Shown in pieces: positions 16,040 through 24,484 of a DNA stretch of 33,055 nt; the stretch's first letter is position 1; every line of letters starts with the position of its first letter. The notes beneath the pieces are model-generated. The model was given only the letters and a program-made list of their open reading frames with translations. It was not told the origin of the DNA and ran no database searches. The stretch lies in the NCBI GenBank assembly GCA_034428455.1, contig DAOUHZ010000176.1:1-33055 (forward strand), read 5' to 3'. Source of the stretch: Bin87 sp034428455 (GTDB lineage Bacteria > Chloroflexota > Dehalococcoidia > Lucifugimonadales > UBA3495). The translations under genes and the position numbers were made by a program.

Positions 16040-16858
16040 TTGACCAACGACCAGCACCTCTCGATTTCGGAAGCGATCAGTAGGTTTGTAGAACATCTAA
16101 AAGATAGTAAGCAAGCGATGCAGGGCCAGCAGGAATTGCTGCGTTTCCAGGCCAGGATTGGCAAGGAGAAAGCGATGGCGACGCTCCATGCCATCGAGGT
16201 CGGCGAATACGCCAAATGGACGACGGAGAACGTGGAAGACCCCTCGTCGAGGCTTGATCCGGTAAAGAAATTCCTGACGTTTGCCAACAAACGCGGCTGG
16301 ACTGAGATCAGCCTGGCCCGCTACGCAGCGGCCCCTCGCCGTAACCGCCGCCGGTTCGAAGGCGGAGAACCCGGGTCTCGCGCAGTGGGGACTCCGAGCG
16401 CGCGGTTGAGCCAGGAACGCCATACCGAGTTGCAGGCCGAATTGCAGCGCCTGCGGGAAGAGGTTCCCCAGATACGTGAAGCAATCCGGTTGGCCCGCAG
16501 CGACGGCGACGTGCGGGAAAATGCCCCGCTGGACGCGGCCCGCGAACAACAGCAATTGACGGAGCGGCGCATCCGACAACTGGAGAACGACCTGGCCAAC
16601 GTGGAGATTGTGGACGCCGCAAACGCGGACACGGAACGGGTCAGCATTGGCTCCCGGGTCACGCTGCACGAGGTGGCTTCGCAGCAGCAGCGCGTGTTCA
16701 CGCTGGTGGACGTGCGTGAGGCGGACGTGTCGGCGGGTAAGATATCGACGGTGTCGCCAATCGGCCAGGCGCTGATGGGACGGAGCGCCGGCGAGGAAGT
16801 GACAATTACCACGCCCCGGGGCGCGGTAGAGTATCGGATCGAAGGAATCGGCGGATAG
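16040..16858 (+). CDS. GreA-like transcription elongation factor with extra N-terminal domain
   Basis: A 272-residue protein, well over the 158 of GreA. Residues 120-193 are the Gre coiled coil (RLSQERHTELQAELQRL ... RRIRQLENDL) with the acidic tip GDVREN (Asp157, Glu160), the residues that help RNA polymerase cleave backtracked RNA. Residues 200-272 match the Gre C-terminal domain (GSRVTL ... TVSPIGQALMGRSAGEEV). Residues 1-105 (ISEAISRFVEHL ... KKFLTFANKRGW) are helical and resemble the SAM-like core-binding domain of tyrosine recombinases, followed by a basic RRNRRR linker. The TTG at 16040 follows GGAGG. Confidence 0.8.
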   Translation: MTNDQHLSISEAISRFVEHLKDSKQAMQGQQELLRFQARIGKEKAMATLHAIEVGEYAKWTTENVEDPSSRLDPVKKFLTFANKRGWTEISLARYAAAPRRNRRRFEGGEPGSRAVGTPSARLSQERHTELQAELQRLREEVPQIREAIRLARSDGDVRENAPLDAAREQQQLTERRIRQLENDLANVEIVDAANADTERVSIGSRVTLHEVASQQQRVFTLVDVREADVSAGKISTVSPIGQALMGRSAGEEVTITTPRGAVEYRIEGIGG

Positions 16859-16889
16859 CGTCTACCGGAATTTGAACCGGGAAGAAATC

Positions 16890-16913
16890 GGGGCGGGTCA
16901 TGCAACCCGCCCC
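16890..16913. terminator. Bidirectional terminator between greA-like and peroxiredoxin genes
   Basis: GGGGCGGGT and ACCCGCCCC (9 bp, six-base loop), followed on the plus strand by TTTCGCTTTAT. It lies between two convergent stops (16858 and 16921). On the minus strand the tail is less T-rich (CGATTTCTTC). Confidence 0.75.
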
Positions 16914-16920
16914 TTTCGCT

Positions 16921-17388
16921 TTATCTATTGATGTCGGACACGGCCTGGAGGATCGTCTCCGGATCGGGCAAAGTGCCTGGCTGGTAGATCTCGCGATACC
17001 GAATCACGCCCTGCGGATCTACGATGATCACGGCGCGGGTTCCGGCGCCGCGCTCGTCGTTCCAAAGGTCGTATGCGGTGGTCACCTGGCCTTTGGGATG
17101 CCAGTCAGACAGTTCGGGATAGGGCAGCCCACCCATGGTGGTGGTCCAGGCCCGGTGAGCGGCTACATGGTCACAACTGATGCCCAGCACCTGGGCATTC
17201 AACTCCTGGAACCGCTCGTTGAAGCGGCGGAAGGAGGTGGCCTGGTCCGTTCAACCGCTGGTGAAGTCCAGGACGTGGAAGGACAGAACCACGGTGTGGG
17301 TGCCGCGGTAGCTGCTCAAAGAGATGTCTCCGTCGTTGGGGGACGGGAGAGTGAAGTCCGGCGCGGTGTCGCCGATTTGACCTGGCAT
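16921..17388 (-). CDS. Peroxiredoxin with probable selenocysteine at the catalytic position
   Basis: A 155-residue AhpE/Bcp-type peroxiredoxin in one frame from ATG 17388 (after GAGGAG) to TAA 16921, broken only by TGA at codon 46. Before it: GDTAPDFTLPSPNDG and VLSFHVLDFTSG; after it: TDQATSFRRFNERF, GISCDH and a normal C-terminal half. TGA falls exactly where the TxxC motif has its peroxidatic Cys (T-S-G-U-T), so the likely product is a selenoprotein reducing peroxides. There is no Cys five residues on, where Bcp proteins place a resolving Cys; Cys72 may serve. A hairpin follows at SECIS distance. Alternatives are a nonsense mutation or base-call error. Sec machinery is not in the window. 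Confidence 0.85.
17203..17236 (-). promoter_or_regulatory. Possible bacterial SECIS hairpin
   Basis: Downstream of the in-frame TGA, CTCCT/AGGAG and CCGCT/AGCGG stack around an internal loop with a six-base apical loop TCAACG, starting 28 bases after the TGA. That distance fits bacterial SECIS elements. The G in the loop is not in the first two positions in this fold, so the match is imperfect. Confidence 0.5.
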
Positions 17389-17538
17389 CTAGATTCTCCT
17401 CAATTGTGCCGGGTGGGCGGCAAGCGACGGCTGGCCCTCCGGCGGGATTGCGCAGGATTATACCGCACGCCGGGAACCACCGGCGCCGGAGGCAACGGCC
17501 GGCGGGGCATGGCCCGTCCATTGTGCGCGTAGATCGCG

Positions 17539-17547
17539 TGCTATACT
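17539..17547 (+). promoter_or_regulatory. Extended -10 promoter of the beta-CASP nuclease gene
   Basis: TGC-TATACT, about 35 bases before the TTG at 17582. A possible TTGTGC lies at 17521 but with short spacing. Confidence 0.45.
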
Positions 17548-17581
17548 CCGCCGCGCCGCAGCCGGCGGCCGGGGCGCTCGA

Positions 17582-18595
17582 TTGGACGTGGTATTCGATA
17601 GGGGGGTGTATCTCCCGGAGATGGGACTGTGGCTAGATGCCCTGCGCAAGCAGGACACTTCGGTCATCTCCCACGCCCATTCGGATCACACGGCGCGGCA
17701 TCGTCGCCCGGTGCTCACTCCCGGTACCAGGTTGCTGCTGGGCGACTACCTGAGCCGCTCCGACCCGGTGGAGCTGGAGTTCGGCGAGACGCTGGATGTT
17801 CCGGATTGCGCCATCACCTTCTATCCGGCCGGCCACTGCCTCGGTTCCGCGCAGACCCTGGTGGAGAACAAGGCAACCGGAGAGCGCCTGCTGTATACCG
17901 GAGATCTGAGGGTGCAGCCTTCTCCCATCAACGAAGGGCACCAGCAGGTTCCCTGCGACGTGCTGGTGATCGAAAGCACCTACGGCCGCCCTGACTATGT
18001 TTTTCCGCCCCAGGAGGAAGCCATCGGCACCGCGATGCGCGTGGTGGCCCAGTGGCTCGATCAGGGAGCCGTGCCCGTGGTCATGGGCTGGCGACTGGGC
18101 AAGGCGCAGGAAGCGTTGTATCACCTGCTGACGGCCGGCTTCCGGGTGGCGTGTGAAGCGAGCGTGTACGACATCGCGCAGAGATACGAAGCGGCCGGCG
18201 TGGAGTTCCCGGGCGAATACCGCGCTTGTGACGAGGTATTCAGGGATGGCGAAGTGCTGCTCTTCCCGCCGGGCAAGAAATCACGGGAAACGGTCCACCG
18301 GATCACGCCGGAACGCCGGCCCGTCCGGTACCTTGAGCTAACGGGCTGGGCGGCGGGAGCCGGCGTCAAGCCCTGGGGTCGCGGCCGACCGGGCGACGCC
18401 AGCCTGCCGTACAGCGACCACGCGGATTTCAACGACCTGGTGACTTATGTCGACGCGGTGCGCCCCAAACAGGTATACACGGTGTTCGGGTTCCCGGACC
18501 TGGCGGAGCACCTGCGGCGGAAGGGCTATTCAGCCATCCACCTGGGGAAGAACGCCACCGCAGCCGACCGCGCGTTCCAGATGCCGCTGCTGTAG
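17582..18595 (+). CDS. Beta-CASP metallo-beta-lactamase nuclease
   Basis: A 337-residue MBL-fold protein with HAHSDH (His31, His33, Asp35, His36), His85 (PAGHCLGS), Asp108 (YTGDL) and the beta-CASP-type ESTYG (Glu131), followed by a distinct C-terminal half with SDHADF. The shape is that of ligase-associated DNA exonucleases and CPSF-73-like RNA nucleases. Start TTG at 17582 gives the family's usual N-terminus (VVFDRGVYLPEMG). No DNA ligase or helicase gene is adjacent, so a DNA-repair role is only a possibility; RNA 3' processing is another. Confidence 0.85.
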   Translation: MDVVFDRGVYLPEMGLWLDALRKQDTSVISHAHSDHTARHRRPVLTPGTRLLLGDYLSRSDPVELEFGETLDVPDCAITFYPAGHCLGSAQTLVENKATGERLLYTGDLRVQPSPINEGHQQVPCDVLVIESTYGRPDYVFPPQEEAIGTAMRVVAQWLDQGAVPVVMGWRLGKAQEALYHLLTAGFRVACEASVYDIAQRYEAAGVEFPGEYRACDEVFRDGEVLLFPPGKKSRETVHRITPERRPVRYLELTGWAAGAGVKPWGRGRPGDASLPYSDHADFNDLVTYVDAVRPKQVYTVFGFPDLAEHLRRKGYSAIHLGKNATAADRAFQMPLL

Positions 18596-18652
18596 AATCG
18601 CGATAGCATCAGGTAAAATCGCCGGAGCATACCGCCGTCGGAGACCTTTTCC

Positions 18653-19396
18653 ATGTCTGCAACCAGAACCATCACCAACGCCTGGAAAGTCCGGACCCTC
18701 CCGGACATCTTTTATGAAGAACCGGAACCAGTTGAGGACGGTATGCGGCAGTACTTTCCCATCCACCGCATCGCCCACCTGCTCTCCGAGCGCTACGAAG
18801 ACCGCTCCGACGTGTTCATCTCCGGGGGAGTGTTCATTTCCTATGACATCACCGACGGCAACCGGCGAGTGGGGCCGGACCTGCTCATCGCCTTCGACGT
18901 GAACAGCGCGGGGATCCGGGAGGGCCTGCCCAACTTCTGGATCTGGGAGACCGGGAAAGTCCCGGACTTTGTGCTGGAGGTGGCGTCTCCCAGCACGGCG
19001 GAGAATGATCTGGGGAGAAAGCGGGACCTGTACCAGCAGCTGAAGGTGCAGGAGTATTGGAGGATCGACCCCACGGGCGGCGACCTGTACGGTCGCGCAC
19101 TGGTCGGGGAGCGTTTGGTGGGCGACCAGTACGAGGAATATCCGCTGGAGCGTCGTTCGGACGGTTCGGAGCGGTCCTACAGTGAGTTGCTGGACGCTGT
19201 GTTCTATTGGGACGGGGGTCAGGAGTTTGACCTGCTGGACCCGGCGACAGGCCTGACCATAGACAAGCGGGCGGCGGCGGAAGCTCAGGCCACCGCAATG
19301 GAGGCGGAACTGCGCCTGGAGCGGGCTGCCCGCCTCGCCGCTGAGGCTCGCATACGCGAACTGGAAGAACGACTCCAGGACACCGAGGACTGCTGA
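18653..19396 (+). CDS. Uma2 family PD-(D/E)XK nuclease-like protein, with coiled-coil tail
   Basis: A 247-residue Uma2 protein. The fold's active-site pattern is visible: GPDLLIAFDV (Asp) then DFVLEVASPST (Glu) and RDLYQQLKVQEYWRIDP. Residues 205-245 are a strongly helical Ala/Glu/Arg tail (coiled coil). ATG follows GGAG. Uma2 proteins are abundant in Chloroflexota and cyanobacteria; whether they cut DNA, and which, is not established. This copy is only distantly similar to the tandem pair at 26158-27399. Confidence 0.85.
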   Translation: MSATRTITNAWKVRTLPDIFYEEPEPVEDGMRQYFPIHRIAHLLSERYEDRSDVFISGGVFISYDITDGNRRVGPDLLIAFDVNSAGIREGLPNFWIWETGKVPDFVLEVASPSTAENDLGRKRDLYQQLKVQEYWRIDPTGGDLYGRALVGERLVGDQYEEYPLERRSDGSERSYSELLDAVFYWDGGQEFDLLDPATGLTIDKRAAAEAQATAMEAELRLERAARLAAEARIRELEERLQDTEDC

Positions 19397-19438
19397 AACA
19401 CGCGCCCCGGTCAGGAACCCGTGCCCGAGGTTCGAGAG

Positions 19439-20626
19439 CTATTCGCCCGGCCCTCGCAACAAGTCGAGGTACTTGTAGCCCGATCCAGTGTTCAGCAGCA
19501 CCACTTCCTCGTCGGCTCCGATGCTGCCATCGGCCAGGAGCCGCTGGAGACCCACCAGAGTCGCTGCTCCTTCGGGGCACGCAATGACGCCCTCGGTGGC
19601 GGCCAGCGTGTACATCGCCTCGATCATGTCGTCGTCGCTGACAGCCAGCGCGCCGCCGCCGGTTTCGCGCAACGCTTGCAGGATCAGGTAATCCGCGAAG
19701 GGGCCGGGCACCCGCAGGCCATCGGCTTTGGTGGTGGCGTTGGGCCACGGGTCAGCGGTGTCGGTTCCGTCGTTCCAGGCTTTGACGATGGGCTGGCAAC
19801 CGTCGGCCTGGACGGCGTAGAAGCGCGGCAGCTGGCCTTCGATCCAGCCCAGTTCCAGCAGTTCCTGGAATCCCTTGTGCATACCGATGATGCCGGTGCC
19901 GCCGCCGGTGGGATAGACGATGGCGTCGGGCATGCGCCAGCCGAGTTGGTGGGCGATTTCCAGGCCCATGGTCTTTTTGCCCTCGGCGCGGCACGGTTCC
20001 TTCAGGGTGGACAGGTCGAACAGTCCCTGCTCGGCAGCAACGGAAACGGCGATGCGCCCGGCGTCGCTGATCAGGCCGTCGACGAGATTGAGCTCGGAGC
20101 CGGCGACGATGGACTCCTTCTTGTTGGATGACGGCGCGTCCTGCGGCATGAAGACCTTGACCGGCGTGCCGGCGCGAGCGCAGTAGGCGGCGGCGGCGCC
20201 CGCCGCGTTGCCCGCCGAGGGCATGGTGAACCCTCTTGCGCCCACCTCTACGGCCTTGGATACCGCCGCCGCGATGCCCCGGGCCTTGAAGGTGCCGGTG
20301 GGGTTGAGGCCCTCCTCCTTGATAAGCAGCCGTCGGACGCCTACCTGTCGGGCCAGCGTGGTGGCGTCCAGGAGCGGAGTGCCGCCCTCGCCCAGGGTGA
20401 TGACCTCCTCCGGGTCTGTAACCGGGAGCAGCTCGTTGTAGCGCCACATGTTGGCCGGCCGGCTATCGAACACTGAACGCTGCACCTCGCGGCGCAGGCG
20501 GGGCAGGTCATACCGGACGAAAAGTACCTTGCCGCAGCAATCGCTAACGGTGGCGAGCCCATCGTAAGGATACTCATCGCCGCAGATGGTGCACTCGAGA
20601 TGGTCGATGTAGCTGAAGGAGGTCAT
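19439..20626 (-). CDS. thrC: Threonine synthase-like PLP enzyme
   Basis: A 395-residue fold-type II PLP enzyme. The PLP lysine is Lys114 in NPTGTFKARG; PSAGNAAGAAAAY is the phosphate-binding region and PTGGGTGIIG the second loop. The N-terminus has a zinc-ribbon-like set, Cys12, Cys15, Cys30 and Cys31. This architecture matches threonine synthases that convert O-phosphohomoserine to threonine. Start ATG at 20626 is five bases after the NYN gene's stop codon begins, so the two are translationally coupled. No thrB or hom gene is nearby. Confidence 0.85.
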   Translation of the reverse strand: MTSFSYIDHLECTICGDEYPYDGLATVSDCCGKVLFVRYDLPRLRREVQRSVFDSRPANMWRYNELLPVTDPEEVITLGEGGTPLLDATTLARQVGVRRLLIKEEGLNPTGTFKARGIAAAVSKAVEVGARGFTMPSAGNAAGAAAAYCARAGTPVKVFMPQDAPSSNKKESIVAGSELNLVDGLISDAGRIAVSVAAEQGLFDLSTLKEPCRAEGKKTMGLEIAHQLGWRMPDAIVYPTGGGTGIIGMHKGFQELLELGWIEGQLPRFYAVQADGCQPIVKAWNDGTDTADPWPNATTKADGLRVPGPFADYLILQALRETGGGALAVSDDDMIEAMYTLAATEGVIACPEGAATLVGLQRLLADGSIGADEEVVLLNTGSGYKYLDLLRGPGE

Positions 20627-20630
20627 CCAT

Positions 20631-21506
20631 TTACTCCGGGTTGAGATAGTGCTGATCGTCGACGGAGGCTACCACCGGATTGGAGATTGCCGGGCGGTTC
20701 AAACCCAGCGCGTCGCGAACCGTTTCGTTGGTACGGAGCAGCCGCACCGCGGAGGTCGGGTACTGGGGATTGTTGGGGTTGGGGACGTCGTGGCGTTCGA
20801 TGATGCCTTCGTACAGCCAATCTTCCACCAGCCGGCGGCACTCGAACTCGTTCCAGGCGATCCCCCAGTCAAGCATCCACTGGTTGCACAGCATACTGTA
20901 ACCCACGAAGTTCATGCGGGATTCCAGCTTGTTCATTTCGCGGACGAATACCTGGAGCACGTCGTGGGCCGCGTCGGCCTGTTCTTCGGGAGTCGGTAGG
21001 TGGACGTTCACGTCGCCATGTTCGGCCAACTGGAAACCCAGCTCGGCTTCCAGCGGGAACAGTGGGGCGACGGCGAGCATGTCACGGGCCACGGACTGGC
21101 TGAAGGCGCAGAGAATCACCCGACGGCCCATGCCGCGGGCCCGGTCCACCAGCACTTGATAGTCAGAATCCCCGGAACCGAGGATGACCACGCTGCAATC
21201 TTCTCTATCACGAAGCCAATCGTAGACTTCCAGCAGGATTGACGGGTCGCTGCGGTCTTTGCCGGCCATGGTTCGGGGGGCGTGATAGAGCGTCATGCCC
21301 GCCTGCGTGAACGCGGTGCCGTCATCGGGCCGGAGACTCCAGTCCCCAAATGCCTTGCCCCCCAACACTTCCCCGAATACCTGTCCCACGTTGGTCATGG
21401 CTTCGTACAGCGCTTGAGGGGTTACGCTCTTCTGGTACAGCTGAGCCCCGCGGCGTATATTTTCCCAATCGATGGCGATTAATACTCCGTTAGACAAATC
21501 TTCCAA
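20631..21506 (-). CDS. NYN-domain (LabA/PIN-like) protein
   Basis: A 291-residue protein with a NYN ribonuclease-like domain: IAIDWENIRRG has the first Asp, DPSILLEVYDWL the middle acidic helix and VILGSGDSDY the last Asp pair. The C-terminal 120 residues are a different, helical domain ending in a winged-helix-like stretch. TTG at 21506 follows GGAGG with seven-base spacing and is preferred over TTG at 21536. NYN proteins are predicted RNases; the target is unknown. The link to threonine synthase directly downstream is unusual. Confidence 0.8.
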   Translation of the reverse strand: MEDLSNGVLIAIDWENIRRGAQLYQKSVTPQALYEAMTNVGQVFGEVLGGKAFGDWSLRPDDGTAFTQAGMTLYHAPRTMAGKDRSDPSILLEVYDWLRDREDCSVVILGSGDSDYQVLVDRARGMGRRVILCAFSQSVARDMLAVAPLFPLEAELGFQLAEHGDVNVHLPTPEEQADAAHDVLQVFVREMNKLESRMNFVGYSMLCNQWMLDWGIAWNEFECRRLVEDWLYEGIIERHDVPNPNNPQYPTSAVRLLRTNETVRDALGLNRPAISNPVVASVDDQHYLNPE

Positions 21507-21668
21507 TTTGCGTGCCTCCGTGATAGTCGTGGGCAAATTCTGAAAACGAGCTTGCGTGGCTAGCGCTGGCGCGGGACTGTCTGGATGCGACCAACGAGTT
21601 CATGCTATGCGGCTCCCAAGGATCTCATGGCAAACGATTCTCTTACGGGTTCCAGGTGAACCCGGGCC

Positions 21669-22151
21669 TCAGGAGGATAACCGGTCCGGCCAAAACAACT
21701 GGTAGAGCCGGTCCGACAACTGCTCGGACAACTGCACGCCGTCGGCGACCTCCTCTGCCGACTCCTCGTTCTCGTAGAAGTTAGCATGGAGTCCCCGAGC
21801 GGTGCGAAATGCGTTATTGATCCAGGTTGCAGTTTCAATGTCTCCCGATTCGCGCACTAATTGCGCCAATTCTCGCGCGACCAGCACGATAGAACGGTGG
21901 GTGTGGATGATCCCGCCATGGTGTGCGCTGACGGCCTTCACCGTTTCCGCCACCATTCCCCAGGCCTTGTTGGATGCTTGCGGCAGGTCGCCATCCTCTT
22001 GGAGATGCTTCCACGCTCCCTGGCGGAAGTCGTCGCTCAGCCCAGCATACGTCACTGCGGACTTGAACGCATCGCCGGAGCGGGGCGGATCATCGGCCGC
22101 CCGCAACCCCCGGGCGACGGTATCGGCTATGGTTTCCGGGGTATGAACCAT
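21669..22151 (-). CDS. PaREP1/HEPN-like helical protein
   Basis: A 160-residue all-helical protein. The block AWKHLQEDGDLPQASNKAWG with VAETVKAVSAHHGG resembles the PaREP1-type domain, a HEPN-like fold common in archaea and Chloroflexota. ATG at 22151 is chosen because the upstream ATG at 22184 overlaps a TATAAT -10 element. No catalytic RxxxxH is clear. It may be a partner protein in RNA or nucleotide metabolism; function unknown. The 160 bases to the NYN gene hold nothing obvious. Confidence 0.65.
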   Translation of the reverse strand: MVHTPETIADTVARGLRAADDPPRSGDAFKSAVTYAGLSDDFRQGAWKHLQEDGDLPQASNKAWGMVAETVKAVSAHHGGIIHTHRSIVLVARELAQLVRESGDIETATWINNAFRTARGLHANFYENEESAEEVADGVQLSEQLSDRLYQLFWPDRLSS

Positions 22152-22263
22152 CTGACCAATTCCCTTTGGGCCCTCCGCCGGCATTATAACCCAAACCCTC
22201 CGCAGGAAAGTCGGGATCCCATGCTAAAATCGATAGCCGATGCCATCGGAGGAAGCGACTTAA

Positions 22264-23088
22264 ATGCCCGATTACGAACTCATCCTTTACGAAGCCGAAC
22301 GTGACAGCAGCATCACCCGAATCACTCTTAACCGGCCCGACCGCCTGAACGCCCTCAACGATCAGATGCAGGTGGAAATCGCCGACGCCGTCGCCAGGGC
22401 TGACGCCGACCCCGACACTCGGGTGGTGATAATCACCGGCGCCGGGCGCGCGTTCTGCGCCGGCGGCGACATGAACCAGCTCGGCGGTTCGGCCAACGGA
22501 AACGGAAGCGGGTGGACCTCGGGCAACGCGGACCAGGTGCGGCGAAGCTTCAAGCTGGCCCAGGACATGATCCTGGGCGTGCAGCAGTGTGAAAAGCCGG
22601 TGATTGCCATGGTGAATGGCGTCGCCACCGGCGCGGGTCTGGACCTGGCCTGCGCCTGCGACATCCGCACCGGCACGCCGCGGTCCAGGTTCATGTCCGC
22701 ATACGTCCGGATCGGGCTGTTCCCTGGCTTTGGTGGTACCTGGTTGTACCCCCGGACCATGGGCAGCCTGGGTCGAGCGGCGGAGATGCTCTTCACCGGG
22801 GACTTCCTGGAGGCGGAGGATGCCTACAGGCTCGGGTTCTTGAACCGCCTGGTTGCCGAGGATGAGCTTGAAGAGGCTACCCTGGCCATCGCCGACCGGA
22901 TCGCGGCGGGGCCGCCGATTGCCATCCGCCTGTCGAAATTGATGCTCTATAAGGGACTGGAGTTCGACTTGGAAACGGCAATGAAAATGGCCGCCGCCGG
23001 CGAAACGATTACGCTCACTTCGCAAGACCACGTCGAAGGAGTGGAGGCGTTCCGCCAGAAACGCACGGCGGAATACCGCGACAGCTAG
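22264..23088 (+). CDS. Crotonase-fold enzyme (enoyl-CoA hydratase/isomerase family)
   Basis: A 274-residue crotonase. The oxyanion-hole segments are FCAGGDMNQL and the GAGLDLACACDIR block, and PGFGGTWLYPR follows. The two glutamates that catalyse hydration in the classical enzyme are not seen: the first position is Asp127 (GLDL) and the second falls at Tyr147-Val148. It therefore probably does a different reaction on a CoA ester, such as isomerisation, dehydrogenation-linked chemistry or hydrolysis. ATG follows GGAGG. A TGCTAAAAT -10-like site lies 30 bases upstream. Confidence 0.85.
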   Translation: MPDYELILYEAERDSSITRITLNRPDRLNALNDQMQVEIADAVARADADPDTRVVIITGAGRAFCAGGDMNQLGGSANGNGSGWTSGNADQVRRSFKLAQDMILGVQQCEKPVIAMVNGVATGAGLDLACACDIRTGTPRSRFMSAYVRIGLFPGFGGTWLYPRTMGSLGRAAEMLFTGDFLEAEDAYRLGFLNRLVAEDELEEATLAIADRIAAGPPIAIRLSKLMLYKGLEFDLETAMKMAAAGETITLTSQDHVEGVEAFRQKRTAEYRDS

Positions 23089-23228
23089 GCTGGGGCGTCC
23101 AAGTGGCGCCCCTAACTTTTGCGTACCGTTGATCGATTTTTCCGGGCGCGAAAACCCCGGTCGCGCCGCCAGGTTCACGGCGACGGCTAGCCCGCCGCAA
23201 CAGGGGCGATGATAGAATTGCCCGCGTG

Positions 23229-24470
23229 ATGACTATGAACGTTGACAACAGCCTGTCCCCGCACGGGGGCGCCCTGGTGGAACGGGTCAAACCCCTGGAC
23301 GGGACCGCGTCCGTATCCAGCCTGCCGACCATCGAAGTGCGGGAGCAGATCGTTCACGAGTGCGTGAACATCGCATACGGTTTCTTTTCGCCGCTGACTG
23401 GTTTCATGGGGAGCGCCGACGTAGCGGCAGTGTCACAAAGTATGCGGTTGACCAGCGGGTACGTCTGGCCCATTCCCATCGTGCTGGACGTCAGTCAGGC
23501 CGAGTTGCAGGACGCCAGAGTGTCCGTGGGCGATACGGTGTTGCTGACCCACGGCGGCAATCCGCTGGCCACGCTTGATGTGTCGGAGGTATTTGCGGTT
23601 GACCTGATCGAGATGGCTCGACAGGTGTATACCACCACTGACCCGGATCACCCCGGCGTGCAGCGCACGCTGGGGTACGCGGACCGTTTCGTGGCCGGCG
23701 ACATCACGCTGGTGTGCGAGCCGGTGATAAGTCCGCCCTTTGACCGGTTCTGGCGGACGCCTAAGCAATTGCGCGCTGAACTGGAATCCGTGGGATGGCA
23801 ACGCGCCGTGGCCCACCAGACGCGCAACGTTCCCCACTCGGGCCACGAGTACCTGATGAAAGGCGCTTTCATGGAGGCACAAGCCGATGGCGTGCTGGTG
23901 AGCGCGGTCATCGGCGAGAAAAAAGAGGGCGACTACATCGACGAGGCCATCGTGCTTGCCCACGAGAACCTGCGCACCCACGGCTTCTTCCGGGACAACA
24001 TCCACCGCACCACCGCGCTGCTGTGGGATATGCGATACGCCGGTCCGCGCGAGGCGGTGTTCCACGCGCTGGTCCGAAAGAACCTGGGATGCACTCACCA
24101 CATGTTTGGCCGGGACCACGCTGGAGTGGGCGATTACTACGGCCGGTACGCGGCCCACGAGATCTTTGACGAACTGCCCGATTTGGGCATACGTTCGGTG
24201 CTCACCCTGGAATGGTGGTACTGCCCACCCTGTGGCGGCGTGGCTTACGAAGGCATCTGCGGGCACCCGGATACCAAGCAGGATCTGGCCGGCCGGCTAA
24301 TCCGCAGCATCATCTCCGGCGGCACAGAGCCGGCCCCGCAGACGCTGCGCGCGGAGACGCTGGATGTAGTGCGGCAGTGCGCCGAGGAATACGGCTTCGG
24401 GTCGCCCTTCGTCACGGAACGTTATCTGCGGGAAAGGACTCCAGTGCTAACCATCCCGCCGCCACGTTAG
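23229..24470 (+). CDS. sat: Sulfate adenylyltransferase (ATP sulfurylase)
   Basis: A 413-residue Sat, without fused APS kinase. QTRNVPHSGHE (ATP and sulfate binding) and GRDHAGVGDYYGRY are intact, and CPPCGGVAYEGICGH matches the zinc-binding C-x2-C-x8-C pattern plus His of bacterial Sats. It makes APS from sulfate and ATP. A GTG at 23226 could also start it. The -10-like TAGAAT at 23213-23218 would place the transcript start almost at the start codon, so a leaderless mRNA is possible. No apr, sir or cys gene is nearby, so assimilatory versus dissimilatory use is open. Confidence 0.95.
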   Translation: MTMNVDNSLSPHGGALVERVKPLDGTASVSSLPTIEVREQIVHECVNIAYGFFSPLTGFMGSADVAAVSQSMRLTSGYVWPIPIVLDVSQAELQDARVSVGDTVLLTHGGNPLATLDVSEVFAVDLIEMARQVYTTTDPDHPGVQRTLGYADRFVAGDITLVCEPVISPPFDRFWRTPKQLRAELESVGWQRAVAHQTRNVPHSGHEYLMKGAFMEAQADGVLVSAVIGEKKEGDYIDEAIVLAHENLRTHGFFRDNIHRTTALLWDMRYAGPREAVFHALVRKNLGCTHHMFGRDHAGVGDYYGRYAAHEIFDELPDLGIRSVLTLEWWYCPPCGGVAYEGICGHPDTKQDLAGRLIRSIISGGTEPAPQTLRAETLDVVRQCAEEYGFGSPFVTERYLRERTPVLTIPPPR

Positions 24471-24484
24471 CGCTGCGGCCAGTA

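Noticed and set aside
16921..17202. Peroxiredoxin as a truncated 93-residue gene
   Set aside because: The same frame continues upstream through one TGA to a proper start with Shine-Dalgarno and the N-terminal half of the fold, so truncation is not the simplest reading.
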